Source: Anaerolineae bacterium
Lineage (GTDB): Bacteria; Chloroflexota; Anaerolineae; Aggregatilineales; Phototrophicaceae
Direction of reading: 5' to 3'
NCBI GenBank assembly: GCA_022842885.1
Contig: JALHOR010000011.1
Coordinates: forward strand, 1-64,000
Length of the DNA stretch: 64,000 bases
Translations under genes and position numbers: made by a program
Shown here: positions 18,121 through 26,921 of the stretch, piece after piece
How positions within the stretch are numbered: the stretch's first letter is position 1
Layout: every line of letters begins with the position of its first letter
Notes under the pieces: model-generated
Told to the model about the DNA's origin: nothing
What the model saw: only the letters and a program-made list of their open reading frames with translations
Database searches by the model: none

Positions 18121-20007
18121 TTAAAATTGCGTCTGCTCTAAGATAATCTGAAAAAACTCAATGACACCAATGTTCGGATTATTAGCAATTTCGCGCAGTC
18201 CGTCATTCACAATTGCCCATTCATAAATCTTGAATACCAACAGCAAGGGAATCCCAAAACTGATGACACGGGTGGGCAGCCGCGCAATAGTGAGCGAAAT
18301 AGGTGCTTCGGAAATTTCGGCAAGCTCTTGGCGCTCATTGATGACTTTGAGCCGTTCCATGTTCCAATGGTCGCGCTCACTGTTGAGTTCGATAAATTCA
18401 TAGAGCATATTAATTTTTTCATCTTGGTTGGTGGGGACGGTGCGGCGGCGCTGCCAGATGGTTTCAGCGCGTTTGAGTTTGTTTTGAACTTCGTCAATGA
18501 TTTGGTCAGCCCGTTTTAAGTCACGTTCTAAGTGTGTGCTGCGGTTGGTGCGCCAGCGCGATTGTCCGCGCCCATACGGAATACGAATGAAAATAAAGTA
18601 ATGAACGTAGAGCAGAATCAACGGAATCAGCACATCAAATGCTAGCACGCGCCCTAGTTCTTGCGGCAGTTGTGGCAACCGTCCTTCGCTCAAGACTTGG
18701 CTAAAGGGGATGGCACATAGATACAGCGTGATAATCAAAATAATCAGTTGCGAGATGGGCAGTTTTTTCACCAAATCGTCGCGGGTATAGGCGTCCACTT
18801 TGGAGTCTGCTAATACATAAGCATAAATTCCCAGTAAGACGATGGTCAACACATAAAACGGGAAAGCAAAGACAACGGCAAGGGCTTGGTCGGAGGTATC
18901 AATCAGCGCATTTTGCGATAATTGTTGACGCAGGGTATCTAACAAGCCAATGCTATCATTCTCGAACAAGACCAAATGCAGCGGAATGAAAGCGATAAAG
19001 ACGCCGCACATCAGCAAAATATCCATATCGGAGATGGTACTTAGCCAATTGCGGACTCGTTCTGGCAGGAGGGTCGTCAAATTATCAGGCAGAAATCGCT
19101 GCCGTAAACCGCGCCGGCTGGTATAGACCAAGACCACCACGAAAAAAATCAGCATCCATAACACAGGCGAGAGCGCCAACACATTTTGGTCAAGGTCGGC
19201 TGTTCCTAATAAATCAGCAGTGCGCGAATCGCTCAGGCGTGTGAAATGGCGAACAATGACCATGGTGGCTGTGAAAAGTGCCACTGGCGCTAATAACCGC
19301 GCTAACCTTACCCAAATTTGATTGTTAGACAGCCAGCGATTCCAACGGCGTAACCACATCAATTGCAACATCAGATAATAAACAATCACCATCACCAGCA
19401 GCAGCGCAGCATATACCGGATTGGCATATAGCGTGAATATCTCTGGTTGGAGCAACTGTGCCAATTGGCTGCCTGCCACAACTGCCAATAAGCCGGCAGC
19501 AATCATTTCATTGCCGACTACCAAGACTTTTTCCCAGATAGGCAATTTTGAAATAAAGCTATCATTCCCCACCGGTGTGAGCGCGAACAACGTCAATAAT
19601 GCCCGGAAGGTGATTGCCAAAAATAAAATCAACAGAATATAAAACAACGTACTGTCTTTGCCGTCGGGCGTGGTTGCTGCCAATTGGCGATACACGCGCA
19701 CCCATAACAAGCTGTAGCACCAAAAGAGGGCGATATACGTGGCGTGGCTGCGGTCAAACAGGCGGCGCAAAAAGAAATCCTGCACAGGGTCAAATGCTGC
19801 CAATGCTGTGAGCATGACGACGCTGATGCCCGATACCACACTCAGTAAAAAATCGCCATTCAGGAATTGCAAGCCGCTGTAAAGAACCCCAATTGCCAAT
19901 AGGGTCGGCACAAAGTAACGGTCAAACAGGGTATCGTCCGAAATGCGGACAACCTGCAAAAATTGATGGGTGATTGGGCGTTTAACTTGCGGATTCTCTG
20001 AGGTCAT
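18121..20007 (-). CDS. Large polytopic membrane protein with coiled coil, unknown
   Basis: A 628-residue protein with about 12 predicted membrane spans up to residue about 490, then a charged coiled-coil stretch (residues about 495-575, ERDLKRADQIIDEVQNKLKR and onward), and a last amphipathic or membrane segment near 590-612. I do not recognise the family. The sequence just upstream of its ATG is the truncated 3' end of a uma2 gene; in the intact downstream copy the same junction sequence shows that this gene once followed uma2 at a distance of 8 nt. No ribosome site is visible at 20007, so translation may originally have been coupled to uma2. Confidence 0.65.
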   Translation of the reverse strand: MTSENPQVKRPITHQFLQVVRISDDTLFDRYFVPTLLAIGVLYSGLQFLNGDFLLSVVSGISVVMLTALAAFDPVQDFFLRRLFDRSHATYIALFWCYSLLWVRVYRQLAATTPDGKDSTLFYILLILFLAITFRALLTLFALTPVGNDSFISKLPIWEKVLVVGNEMIAAGLLAVVAGSQLAQLLQPEIFTLYANPVYAALLLVMVIVYYLMLQLMWLRRWNRWLSNNQIWVRLARLLAPVALFTATMVIVRHFTRLSDSRTADLLGTADLDQNVLALSPVLWMLIFFVVVLVYTSRRGLRQRFLPDNLTTLLPERVRNWLSTISDMDILLMCGVFIAFIPLHLVLFENDSIGLLDTLRQQLSQNALIDTSDQALAVVFAFPFYVLTIVLLGIYAYVLADSKVDAYTRDDLVKKLPISQLIILIITLYLCAIPFSQVLSEGRLPQLPQELGRVLAFDVLIPLILLYVHYFIFIRIPYGRGQSRWRTNRSTHLERDLKRADQIIDEVQNKLKRAETIWQRRRTVPTNQDEKINMLYEFIELNSERDHWNMERLKVINERQELAEISEAPISLTIARLPTRVISFGIPLLLVFKIYEWAIVNDGLREIANNPNIGVIEFFQIILEQTQF

Positions 20008-20092
20008 GAGCGCGACTAATCACGAAAAATACGTTTGACGAGTAGTTGGAATTCTGACAATATATTATCACCCATTCATTATAGCGTCTATT
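20001..20092. repeat. Left direct repeat flanking the RHS island
   Basis: Matches 23123-23211. The first 60 nt differ at only four positions and the remainder aligns with small gaps. It contains the start codon of the 628-residue membrane-protein gene and a 3' remnant of uma2. Beyond 20092 the two copies diverge and RHS sequence begins. Confidence 0.85.
20016..20092 (-). pseudogene. 3' remnant of a uma2 (DUF820) gene
   Basis: On the minus strand the last codons read ILSEFQLLVKRIFRD then TAG, against ILPEFQLPVKHIFRD at the end of the intact uma2 gene at 23138. Only about 20 codons remain; the rest of the gene has been replaced by RHS sequence from 20093. Confidence 0.8.
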
Positions 20093-20173
20093 TACCCTGA
20101 TGCCGCCATCCAGTATACCGGCGCTTGGACGAATGCCGCACCTTACAAAGTCTCTACCGAATGGTCGGCATAT

Positions 20174-21979
20174 TTGAAGATGGTGGTATTTGGCAAAGAA
20201 TTGTATGGCACAGGCAGCGACCACAGCCGCTTTGATGTGTATGTGAATAACACCCTCTGGCAGAGTTTTGATGGTTATGCCGCCGCGTCGGGGGAAGCCG
20301 CTGCCAGCCTTGTGTTGACTGAAGAAGGGTGGCACGTTTTTGAAATCCGCAACACGCATGACAAAACAGCGGCAGCCACGAATTACAAAATTCAGTTTAA
20401 GAGCCTCAGCGCAACATCGCGCGACTTTGTGCAACAGGACATCGCCTATACCTATGATGACCTGAGCCGATTACTCACCGCCAACTACAACGGTGGCGAT
20501 ACAATCTATGCCTATCTTTACGATGTGGCAGGCAATCGGCGGAGTGAGGCGCTTTCTGGGGCAAGTGTCACTGCCGAACTTACCGAGTATGAATACAACG
20601 CTGCCAATCAACTCCAGCGCAATCGGGTAGATGGTGGGGCTTGGGTGAATTTTACCTATGATGCCAACGGCAACCTCACCTCCGACGGCGCGAACAGTTA
20701 TACTTGGGATAGAGCCAATCGGATGATGACAGCAGGCACGACTTCTTATCAATACAATGGTGCAGGTAATCGCATTCAACAATCCGTCGGTGGGGTTGCT
20801 ACAAAATATTTATTGGATTTGCAGCCGGGATTAGCGGTGGCACTGGCACAAACGACCAACGGACAAACTACCCGCTTCGTTCATGCCCCGACTGGCATTT
20901 ATGCACATGAAGACCCTGCCGGAAATTGGGTTTATACGGGACAAGATGGACTTGGCTCAGTGTTAAACGAAGTCAATGCTGCGGGTGCTGTTCAATTTGG
21001 ACGGCAGCTTGACCCCTATGGCAAGTTGCTATCTTCGCAAGGCACAACCGTTTCGCCCTATGAATACACCGGTGAGATGAAAGATAGCATTGGGTTATTG
21101 CATTTGCGAGCGCGTAACTATGCACCAAGTCTAGGTGTATTTGCAAGTTTAGATCTGTTTGAAGGTAAGTTTGATGAACCGCTGTCGCTCAACAGCTACG
21201 GCTATGTAAGCGGCAATCCAGTCAATCAAGTCGATCCTAGTGGGTTATGTTGGGCAAATACCAGTATTTCAGCAGATAAGCAATCGCAATGTTATGATGG
21301 ATGGCTGGCGTATATATCGGTCATTAATGAAACTTATACCCAAAATTGGCCACGGGCTGTACAAATTCTAATGACTCAGGAGGCACGTTACTGGTCAAAT
21401 TTGCCGTACAATCAATTTGTCATCCAGTGGAATGGTGTCCGTCCGCCCGCAAGTAACAATCCGGGTGGTGAAATCTTGGCGATGGGAGTGCCATTGGCAG
21501 CAACAACATCATCAGTCAACCCTTTTCCGGGTCCAGAAGATGTAGCCGCTTTCGGAATTGCGTTATGTGTTACAGGTTTAGCAATTCTTGCCGCTGCGAC
21601 TACCACAATAACTTTGCCATTGAGACCGCAAATTAATTTTGCGAAGCGTAGTGGTGAAAGAATAAGCTGGGAATCAAACTTTCAGGCAGCAAAAGATGCC
21701 CTTGGAGCATGTATTGCTTGCGGCACAGCCGCTCTCTTGAATCCAAAGTTTTGTAAGGTTAACGTTGTTTCAGGTCATGGTCAACCTGGACATCATTTTC
21801 ATATTTTCAAGTTCCATCAGGATGGCTCATGCTACTGTCGGATTCAACCTGATGATCCATATGTAAAGCCGCTTGCAAGCGACTATGCCGGACCGCCAGG
21901 TGGACCGCATTTTCCATTGACCACCCCACCCATCAATCCAGAACTCTCAATTTGCACTGGCGGTTGGATGCAAACGTAG
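20174..21979 (+). CDS. RHS-repeat protein with C-terminal toxin-like region, 5' truncated
   Basis: The 601 residues carry YD repeats (YTYDDLSRLLTANYNGG, YEYNAANQL, FTYDANGNL) and the RHS core ending LRARNYAPSLGVFASLDLFE then NPVNQVDPSGL at about residue 355. The remaining 245 residues are variable: a hydrophobic stretch (456-482) and a Cys/His-rich end with GACIACG and HGQPGHHFHIF (about 534-544). This is the layout of a polymorphic toxin. Homology to the second RHS gene extends upstream, in frame, to 20093, then stops at the uma2 remnant, so signal peptide and shell-forming repeats are missing. Whether the protein is exported or expressed is therefore doubtful. Toxin chemistry is unknown; a papain-like Cys/His pair is one speculative reading. 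Confidence 0.8.
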   Translation: MKMVVFGKELYGTGSDHSRFDVYVNNTLWQSFDGYAAASGEAAASLVLTEEGWHVFEIRNTHDKTAAATNYKIQFKSLSATSRDFVQQDIAYTYDDLSRLLTANYNGGDTIYAYLYDVAGNRRSEALSGASVTAELTEYEYNAANQLQRNRVDGGAWVNFTYDANGNLTSDGANSYTWDRANRMMTAGTTSYQYNGAGNRIQQSVGGVATKYLLDLQPGLAVALAQTTNGQTTRFVHAPTGIYAHEDPAGNWVYTGQDGLGSVLNEVNAAGAVQFGRQLDPYGKLLSSQGTTVSPYEYTGEMKDSIGLLHLRARNYAPSLGVFASLDLFEGKFDEPLSLNSYGYVSGNPVNQVDPSGLCWANTSISADKQSQCYDGWLAYISVINETYTQNWPRAVQILMTQEARYWSNLPYNQFVIQWNGVRPPASNNPGGEILAMGVPLAATTSSVNPFPGPEDVAAFGIALCVTGLAILAAATTTITLPLRPQINFAKRSGERISWESNFQAAKDALGACIACGTAALLNPKFCKVNVVSGHGQPGHHFHIFKFHQDGSCYCRIQPDDPYVKPLASDYAGPPGGPHFPLTTPPINPELSICTGGWMQT

Positions 21980-22067
21980 GCGTAGTTATGATATAGACAC
22001 TACAATATGGAAGGATATTGAGAATCTTCCCATATTGTAGCAAAGCAAACAATATGAAGAGGTAAAT

Positions 22068-22766
22068 ATGTATAAAAGCATAGTTGTTGGTTTTGACGCA
22101 CGCGAGATGTGGCTTGACATTGATTCCCAATGGACGCAGGACAAGAAAACTTCCTTTCTTTTGAGGCAAAATATCTCAAAACCCTTATCCGTTGATAGTT
22201 ACATTTGGTATTCGGTGTTCTCAGAATTACTAGAACCCCATTTATGGCACTCTATAGCCATGCAAGCCATGTATTCTGAACCCGATTGGAACGATATATT
22301 TTCAGAGAGTAGAAAAATATCTGTGCCACCGCGTTTTTACAGACCAAGAAGAGTATGGAGAAATTTGGCTTCACTGCGAGATCATCTTCACCAGTCTTGG
22401 GGAAGTGGTTGGAAGCCCTGTTACCTTGTGGCAGTGGTTGAGGTCGTTAAGAATGAAATAGATATAGAGGATGAAGTAGATTCAGAGCCTATTTTCCCTA
22501 ACATTGTGGATGAGGAATGGCGGCTGTTGGGCTACGATGTGGCTGATTATGAATTGATTTCAGGATTATTCGAAGGGCAAATGGAGCCAGACACAGCTTT
22601 AAAATTAAGAAACGAGTGGCAAAACTATCTGAATGAGTATCATCTATTCACAGAACCTCAAAAAGCATTTGACTATATTCGTATAGCTGACCGGAAGTAT
22701 CCTTCCCATATGCCTTATTATGTTTATGCGCTATATGGTATTGAGGGAAAATTCCCAATAATCTAA
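22068..22766 (+). CDS. Candidate immunity protein for the RHS toxin, unknown family
   Basis: A 232-residue soluble protein, acidic in its middle part (EIDIEDEVDSEPIF), rich in Trp and Tyr, with no signal peptide or membrane span. It starts 88 nt after the RHS stop, on the same strand, with GAAGAGG as ribosome site, and is followed directly by an orphan RHS fragment. Small acidic genes in that position are usually immunity proteins that bind the cognate toxin domain. It is more AT-rich than the surrounding chromosome. I do not recognise the fold; the role is inferred only from position. Confidence 0.6.
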   Translation: MYKSIVVGFDAREMWLDIDSQWTQDKKTSFLLRQNISKPLSVDSYIWYSVFSELLEPHLWHSIAMQAMYSEPDWNDIFSESRKISVPPRFYRPRRVWRNLASLRDHLHQSWGSGWKPCYLVAVVEVVKNEIDIEDEVDSEPIFPNIVDEEWRLLGYDVADYELISGLFEGQMEPDTALKLRNEWQNYLNEYHLFTEPQKAFDYIRIADRKYPSHMPYYVYALYGIEGKFPII

Positions 22767-22773
22767 AGAATTA

Positions 22774-23131
22774 TGCATAATATCGCATTCAACAATCCAC
22801 CAGCAACATCATCACCAAATATCTACTGGATACCCAACCCGGTCTCGCATTGGTCATCGCCCAGACGACCGGCACGAACACGGAGCGATATATTCATGCT
22901 CCCAGAGGCATTCACGCCATTGAAAATCAGGCTGGCAACTGGTCGTACCTGCTTCAGGATGGGCTTGGTTCGGTGCGAGGCGTGGTGGAGGCAACGGGGA
23001 CTACGGCGGCTTCGCACAATTATTCGCCCTACGGTGAACCCGATGCGGCGCTGAGTGGCTTCGCCTTCACGGGTGAACAGCGCGATATCACTGGCTTCAA
23101 TACGAGAAACAGGTATCTCAGCAGGTCATGA
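22774..23131 (+). pseudogene. Orphan RHS core fragment
   Basis: Homology with the other two RHS genes begins abruptly near 22784 (RIQQSTSNIITKYLLDTQPG) after an in-frame stop and runs through YIHAPRGIHA, QDGLGSVRG and FAFTGEQRDITGFN to NTRNRYLSRS, where it is cut by the right direct repeat at 23123. No N-terminal part, no DPxGL junction and no toxin domain remain. An ATG at 22850 opens a 93-codon frame that is probably not a functional gene. It is 80% similar or more to the RHS gene at the right end of the window over the shared stretch, judging by eye. Confidence 0.8.
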
Positions 23132-23211
23132 GCGCGACTAATCACGAAAAATATGTTTGACGGGTAGTTGGAACTCTGGCAATATATCACCACCATTGAG
23201 AATATCGTCTA
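23123..23211. repeat. Right direct repeat flanking the RHS island
   Basis: Second copy of the repeat at 20001-20092. Here it forms the 3' end of the intact uma2 gene and truncates the orphan RHS fragment on its left. Confidence 0.85.
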
Positions 23212-23701
23212 TTCCAGCGGTGCGGATAAGTTTGCCATATTCATAAACCTCTACTTCGCGCCGATTGGGAAAGACCAACCAGAACAAAGGAATTTGCGCC
23301 GCTTGGTAAAGCTGTAATTTTTTGCTGATGCGTTCATTGGGTTTTTTAAGATCACTTGGTGATACAACTTCCACAATAAAATCAGGCGCAACGGGATAAT
23401 AGCCTTCATCGTCTGGTTCGGTATGTTTGGCTGAACGCAAAAAAGCGACATCTGGCATCACTCGCGCTCCATCAACGATGTAACCCCCATCTGCGCCCGT
23501 TACATCCCCTATGTCCGAATCGCCCACAAAATTATTGATTGCCGTCAAAATCCATCCAGCGATTTTTGAGCCACGCCGATAAGTGACCAATTCGTATACC
23601 TCACCCTCTACATACTCTAGGCGTTTATCTGCGTTTTCTGGCAGATGCACCAGTTCAATAAATTCTTGTGGTGTATATGCGACTTTAGGAAAAAAGACCA
23701 T
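23138..23701 (-). CDS. Uma2-family (DUF820) putative endonuclease
   Basis: A 187-residue protein of the Uma2/DUF820 family, a PD-(D/E)XK nuclease-like fold that is highly expanded in Cyanobacteria and Chloroflexota. The core is visible: EYVEGEVYEL near the N terminus, MPDVAFLR and PDFIVEVVSPSD (the D...ExV active-site strand), then KLQLYQAAQIPLFWLV. No cellular role is established for the family. I take ATG 23701, with ribosome site AAAGGTAA, rather than an upstream Met at 23761. Its 3' end is duplicated at 20016-20092, next to the membrane-protein gene it presumably used to precede. Confidence 0.85.
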   Translation of the reverse strand: MVFFPKVAYTPQEFIELVHLPENADKRLEYVEGEVYELVTYRRGSKIAGWILTAINNFVGDSDIGDVTGADGGYIVDGARVMPDVAFLRSAKHTEPDDEGYYPVAPDFIVEVVSPSDLKKPNERISKKLQLYQAAQIPLFWLVFPNRREVEVYEYGKLIRTAGIDDILNGGDILPEFQLPVKHIFRD

Positions 23702-23816
23702 GTTGTTACCTTTGCCATGTGGACTGTTTTTATTGTACTGTGTTTTTTGCATATGGTGCATTTGGAGCGCGTTTGAGAAATAAGAAGGCGCGACCTGATT
23801 AAATTGAATCGTTGGG

Positions 23817-23825
23817 TGTTATAAT
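23817..23825 (+). promoter_or_regulatory. Extended -10 promoter of the mutase large-subunit gene
   Basis: TGT-TATAAT, a TGn-extended perfect -10 that places the transcription start near 23832, upstream of the ribosome site GAGGG and the ATG at 23859. Confidence 0.5.
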
Positions 23826-23858
23826 CAGCCCAAATGAGTGTTGATGAGGGTTTTTCCG

Positions 23859-25541
23859 ATGCCTTTTGATAAGACAAAATTAGCGCAGCTAGAACGCACG
23901 CATAAAAACTGGCAAAATAATAAACTTGACCCCACGCTGAAAAAAATGCCAGAACGCCGTCGCACTTTTATGACCCAATCGAGCGTGCCGATTGAGCGCC
24001 TGTATACGCCGCTGGATGTAGCCGACTTGGATTATGAACGTGATTTGGGCAATCCGGGTGATTACCCATTTACACGCGGCGTCCACGCCACTGGGTATCG
24101 TGGCAAACCTTGGACGATGCGAATGTTCGCGGGGTTTGGTACTGCCGAAGAAACCAATGCCCGTTACAAATATTTGGTAGAGCAGGGCAACATGGGCTTA
24201 TCCGTCGCGTTTGATTTGGCGACGCTGATGGGCTACGACATCGATGCCTCGGAAGCTGAAGGCGAATTTGGCAAATGCGGCGTCGCCGTTAGTTCTTTGC
24301 GCGATATGGAAATTTTGTTTGAGGGTATCCCACTCGATAAAATTTCAACCAGTATGACGATTAATAGTCCGGCAGCGATTATTTGGGCGTTTTATATTGC
24401 CGCTGCCGAAAAACAAGGCGTGCCGCGGGCGAAATTGCGTGGCACCTTGCAAAATGACATCCTCAAAGAATACATCGCCCAAAAAGAATTTATTTTTCCG
24501 CCCGAACCCTCGATGCGTTTGGTGACAGATACGATTGAATTTGGCACACACGACATGCCGGAATGGAACACCATTAGCGTGAGTGGCTATCACATCCGCG
24601 AAGCGGGCAGCACTGCCGTTCAGGAATTGGCATTTACGCTGGCGGACGGCTTAGAATATGTGCGCTGGGGGTTGCAACGCGGTATGGATATTGATGAATT
24701 TGCGCCGCGCATCAGTTTCTTTTTCAATTTACACAACGATTTTTTTGAAGAAATTGCCAAATTGCGGGCAGCACGGCGCATTTGGGCGCGGGAAATGCGC
24801 GAGACATTTGGCGCGAAAAACGAGCGTAGCTGGTTATGCCGTTTTCACTGCCAAACTGCGGGAGTCAGCCTGACAGCGCAGCAACCGGAAATTAATTTGA
24901 TTCGCACGGCAGTGCAGGCATTGGCAGGCGTGTTAGGTGGCACACAATCGTTGCATACCAACAGCATGGATGAAGCCTTGGCGCTGCCCTCTGAACATGC
25001 CGTGACATTGGCGCTTCGCACACAGCAAATTTTGTTGGAAGAAAGCGGCGTCGCTAACACGATTGACCCGCTTGGCGGCAGTTACTTTATCGAAAAATTG
25101 ACCCATGATACCGAAGCCGCTGTGTACGAATATTTCCGGCGCATTGAGGATTTTGGCGGCTTGCTGCCGGCGTTGGAAGCGGGCTTTTTCCAGCAGGAAA
25201 TTGGTGAAGCGAGTTATCGCAATCAGATAGAATTGGATACTCGTGACCGGGTGATGGTCGGCGTGAATAAATATGCCAATCATGAGCCGCTGCGTATCCC
25301 GATTTTGGAGATGGATCCGCATGGATATGAACGGCAAGTAGCGCGACTGAATCAACTACGGTCAGAACGGGATAATGCCCGCGTGGAAAAAGTGTTAGAC
25401 GATGTGCGTGAAGCGTGTGTCAACGATAAAAATGTGATGCCTTATCTGATTGAAGCAGCGCGTGAGTATGCCACATTAGGCGAATTAACGGATGTCATGC
25501 GCCAAGTATTCGGGCTGTATCGGGAGCCATTATTTATTTAA
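23859..25541 (+). CDS. mcmA1: Methylmalonyl-CoA mutase, catalytic (large) subunit
   Basis: The 560-residue TIM-barrel subunit that binds the CoA substrate and, with the separate B12-binding subunit, interconverts methylmalonyl-CoA and succinyl-CoA. Family signatures include [65 protein letters not shown] and [23 protein letters not shown]; the CoA-binding [14 protein letters not shown] and [13 protein letters not shown] are intact. It ends after the barrel and linker with no DxHxxG domain, matching the stand-alone subunit at 8282-8695. The ATG 23859 has GAGGG at an ideal distance; alternative starts at 23838-23844 are in frame. The neighbouring genes have no obvious link. Confidence 0.95.
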   Translation: MPFDKTKLAQLERTHKNWQNNKLDPTLKKMPERRRTFMTQSSVPIERLYTPLDVADLDYERDLGNPGDYPFTRGVHATGYRGKPWTMRMFAGFGTAEETNARYKYLVEQGNMGLSVAFDLATLMGYDIDASEAEGEFGKCGVAVSSLRDMEILFEGIPLDKISTSMTINSPAAIIWAFYIAAAEKQGVPRAKLRGTLQNDILKEYIAQKEFIFPPEPSMRLVTDTIEFGTHDMPEWNTISVSGYHIREAGSTAVQELAFTLADGLEYVRWGLQRGMDIDEFAPRISFFFNLHNDFFEEIAKLRAARRIWAREMRETFGAKNERSWLCRFHCQTAGVSLTAQQPEINLIRTAVQALAGVLGGTQSLHTNSMDEALALPSEHAVTLALRTQQILLEESGVANTIDPLGGSYFIEKLTHDTEAAVYEYFRRIEDFGGLLPALEAGFFQQEIGEASYRNQIELDTRDRVMVGVNKYANHEPLRIPILEMDPHGYERQVARLNQLRSERDNARVEKVLDDVREACVNDKNVMPYLIEAAREYATLGELTDVMRQVFGLYREPLFI

Positions 25542-25619
25542 GCAGCGCGATTTCTTTGCGTTCTGGGCGGCTTTGCGGTTTAATTTGTTTTATGACCGGA
25601 TTTAACAGGATGGAATAGC

Positions 25620-25961
25620 ATGGAAAAATGGGAATATATGACCCGCTTTTTTGAAGCGCGGGCAAATAAAAAAGAAATTCGGACGTTCATCAAAGAAGAA
25701 TTTGATAAAAAACCGCGTGCTTTCTCGCCCGAAGCGATGATTCCTGAACTGAATAAATTGGGTGATGAGGGTTGGGAAATCATCCATATGGAGCCAGTGG
25801 CACGGGTGGGCGGCAAAGAAGATGTGTTGTTCGATGGCGATTATCGCTGGAGCAATGTGTATTTTTGTGTCCTCAAGCGGCGTAAACCGGGGTCATGGTT
25901 GCCCGTTGCCAGTGCTGCCGCTGCCATGCAACAGCAAACAAAACCCGAATCTGGCGATTAA
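25620..25961 (+). CDS. DUF4177-like small protein
   Basis: A 113-residue protein. The opening MEKWEYMTRFFEA and the later LNKLGDEGWEIIHMEPV match the beta-strand/helix pattern of DUF4177-type proteins (a WEY start and an LNxLGxEGWE core), a small fold without an assigned activity. Between the two is a longer, charged insert (residues 15-40). The C-terminal 20 residues are low-complexity Ala/Gln and probably disordered. It begins 78 nt after the mutase gene and ends 3 nt before the SDR gene, so the three could be cotranscribed. Confidence 0.65.
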   Translation: MEKWEYMTRFFEARANKKEIRTFIKEEFDKKPRAFSPEAMIPELNKLGDEGWEIIHMEPVARVGGKEDVLFDGDYRWSNVYFCVLKRRKPGSWLPVASAAAAMQQQTKPESGD

Positions 25962-25964
25962 GCG

Positions 25965-26741
25965 ATGCAACGAGTTGTGTTAATTACCGGGGCATCTTCC
26001 GGCATTGGACGGGCGACGGCGTTAGCATTTGCCCGCCAAAATTATCATGTGGTTGGGGTGGCTCGCCGTGCTGAACGATTGCAACAATTGGCGGATGACA
26101 TTGCTACTTTACCTGCGCCGCATGGTGATTTTTTACCGATTACAGGTGATGTGACCTCCGCTGATGATATGCAAAATGCCGTTCAACAAACATTAGCACG
26201 TTTTGGCAGGCTAGATGTGTTGGTGGCGAATGCGGGTTTGGGGCAGCGCGGCGCATTGGTAGAAACAGCATGGCAAGATATTGAAATGGTCATGCGGACG
26301 AATATTGATGGCGTGCTGCATTCGATTCGTGCCACTGTGCCAGCAATACGGCAGTCGGGTGGCGGGCATATTCTTATCATTTCTTCGGTTGCCGCTAGTT
26401 TGGTATCGCCGTATGCTGCAATGTATGCCGCCAGCAAAGCCTTTGTCAGCAGTCTTGCCCAATCGCTGCGTATTGAATTGGCGAGTGACAAGATTTTCGT
26501 GACCGATTTTTTGGTAGGGCGCACCGATACTGAATTTAACGAAAAACGTTTGGGAGAAGGCAAACGCACAGGCGGCGGTTTGCCTACCATGAGCGCCGAA
26601 ACAGTGGCAGCAGCACTCGTGAAAACCGCCTTCACCCATAAACGCAGCGTGACACTGCGCTTGTTTGATAAACTCATTGTTTTGGGCAATAAGTTGATTC
26701 CGGGCATTATGGGCGAACTGGCAAAACGACAATACAGGTGA
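25965..26741 (+). CDS. Short-chain dehydrogenase/reductase
   Basis: A 258-residue classical SDR: cofactor motif TGASSGIGRAT (residues 7-17), NAG (about 89), catalytic Ser in ISSVAA and the YxxxK pair in YAASKAF. The basic residues after the first strand (ARRAERL) favour NADP(H). Sequence style resembles the SDR family members acting on short-chain alcohols and sugars (YdfG-like), but the substrate cannot be named. It starts 3 nt after the DUF4177-like gene and is followed by a strong bidirectional terminator. Confidence 0.92.
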   Translation: MQRVVLITGASSGIGRATALAFARQNYHVVGVARRAERLQQLADDIATLPAPHGDFLPITGDVTSADDMQNAVQQTLARFGRLDVLVANAGLGQRGALVETAWQDIEMVMRTNIDGVLHSIRATVPAIRQSGGGHILIISSVAASLVSPYAAMYAASKAFVSSLAQSLRIELASDKIFVTDFLVGRTDTEFNEKRLGEGKRTGGGLPTMSAETVAAALVKTAFTHKRSVTLRLFDKLIVLGNKLIPGIMGELAKRQYR

Positions 26742-26860
26742 ACTCTAATTTTAGACGACACTTTAGAGGGTGGAGCAGTACTGCCGGGATTTCAGGTGGC
26801 AGTAAAAACATTGTTTTCTTCTGAATCAATATAAATTTATTTTGAAGCCAAACAAATGAA

Positions 26861-26883
26861 AAGAGCGCCTTCATCGCGCTCTT
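26861..26883. terminator. Bidirectional terminator between convergent genes
   Basis: Perfect 8-bp arms AAGAGCGC / GCGCTCTT with a 7-nt loop, lying between the SDR gene (+) and the YHYH gene (-). On the minus strand the stem is followed by TTTCATTTGTTT, and on the plus strand by GTGGTTTGTT. Confidence 0.7.
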
Positions 26884-26921
26884 GTGGTTTGTTGCTAGAA
26901 TTTGCACCTTAAATCAGAGGG

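Noticed and set aside
19982-20434. A 150-codon minus-strand frame across the RHS start
   Set aside because: It is the antisense shadow of RHS repeats joined to the direct repeat; RHS coding on the plus strand is clear.
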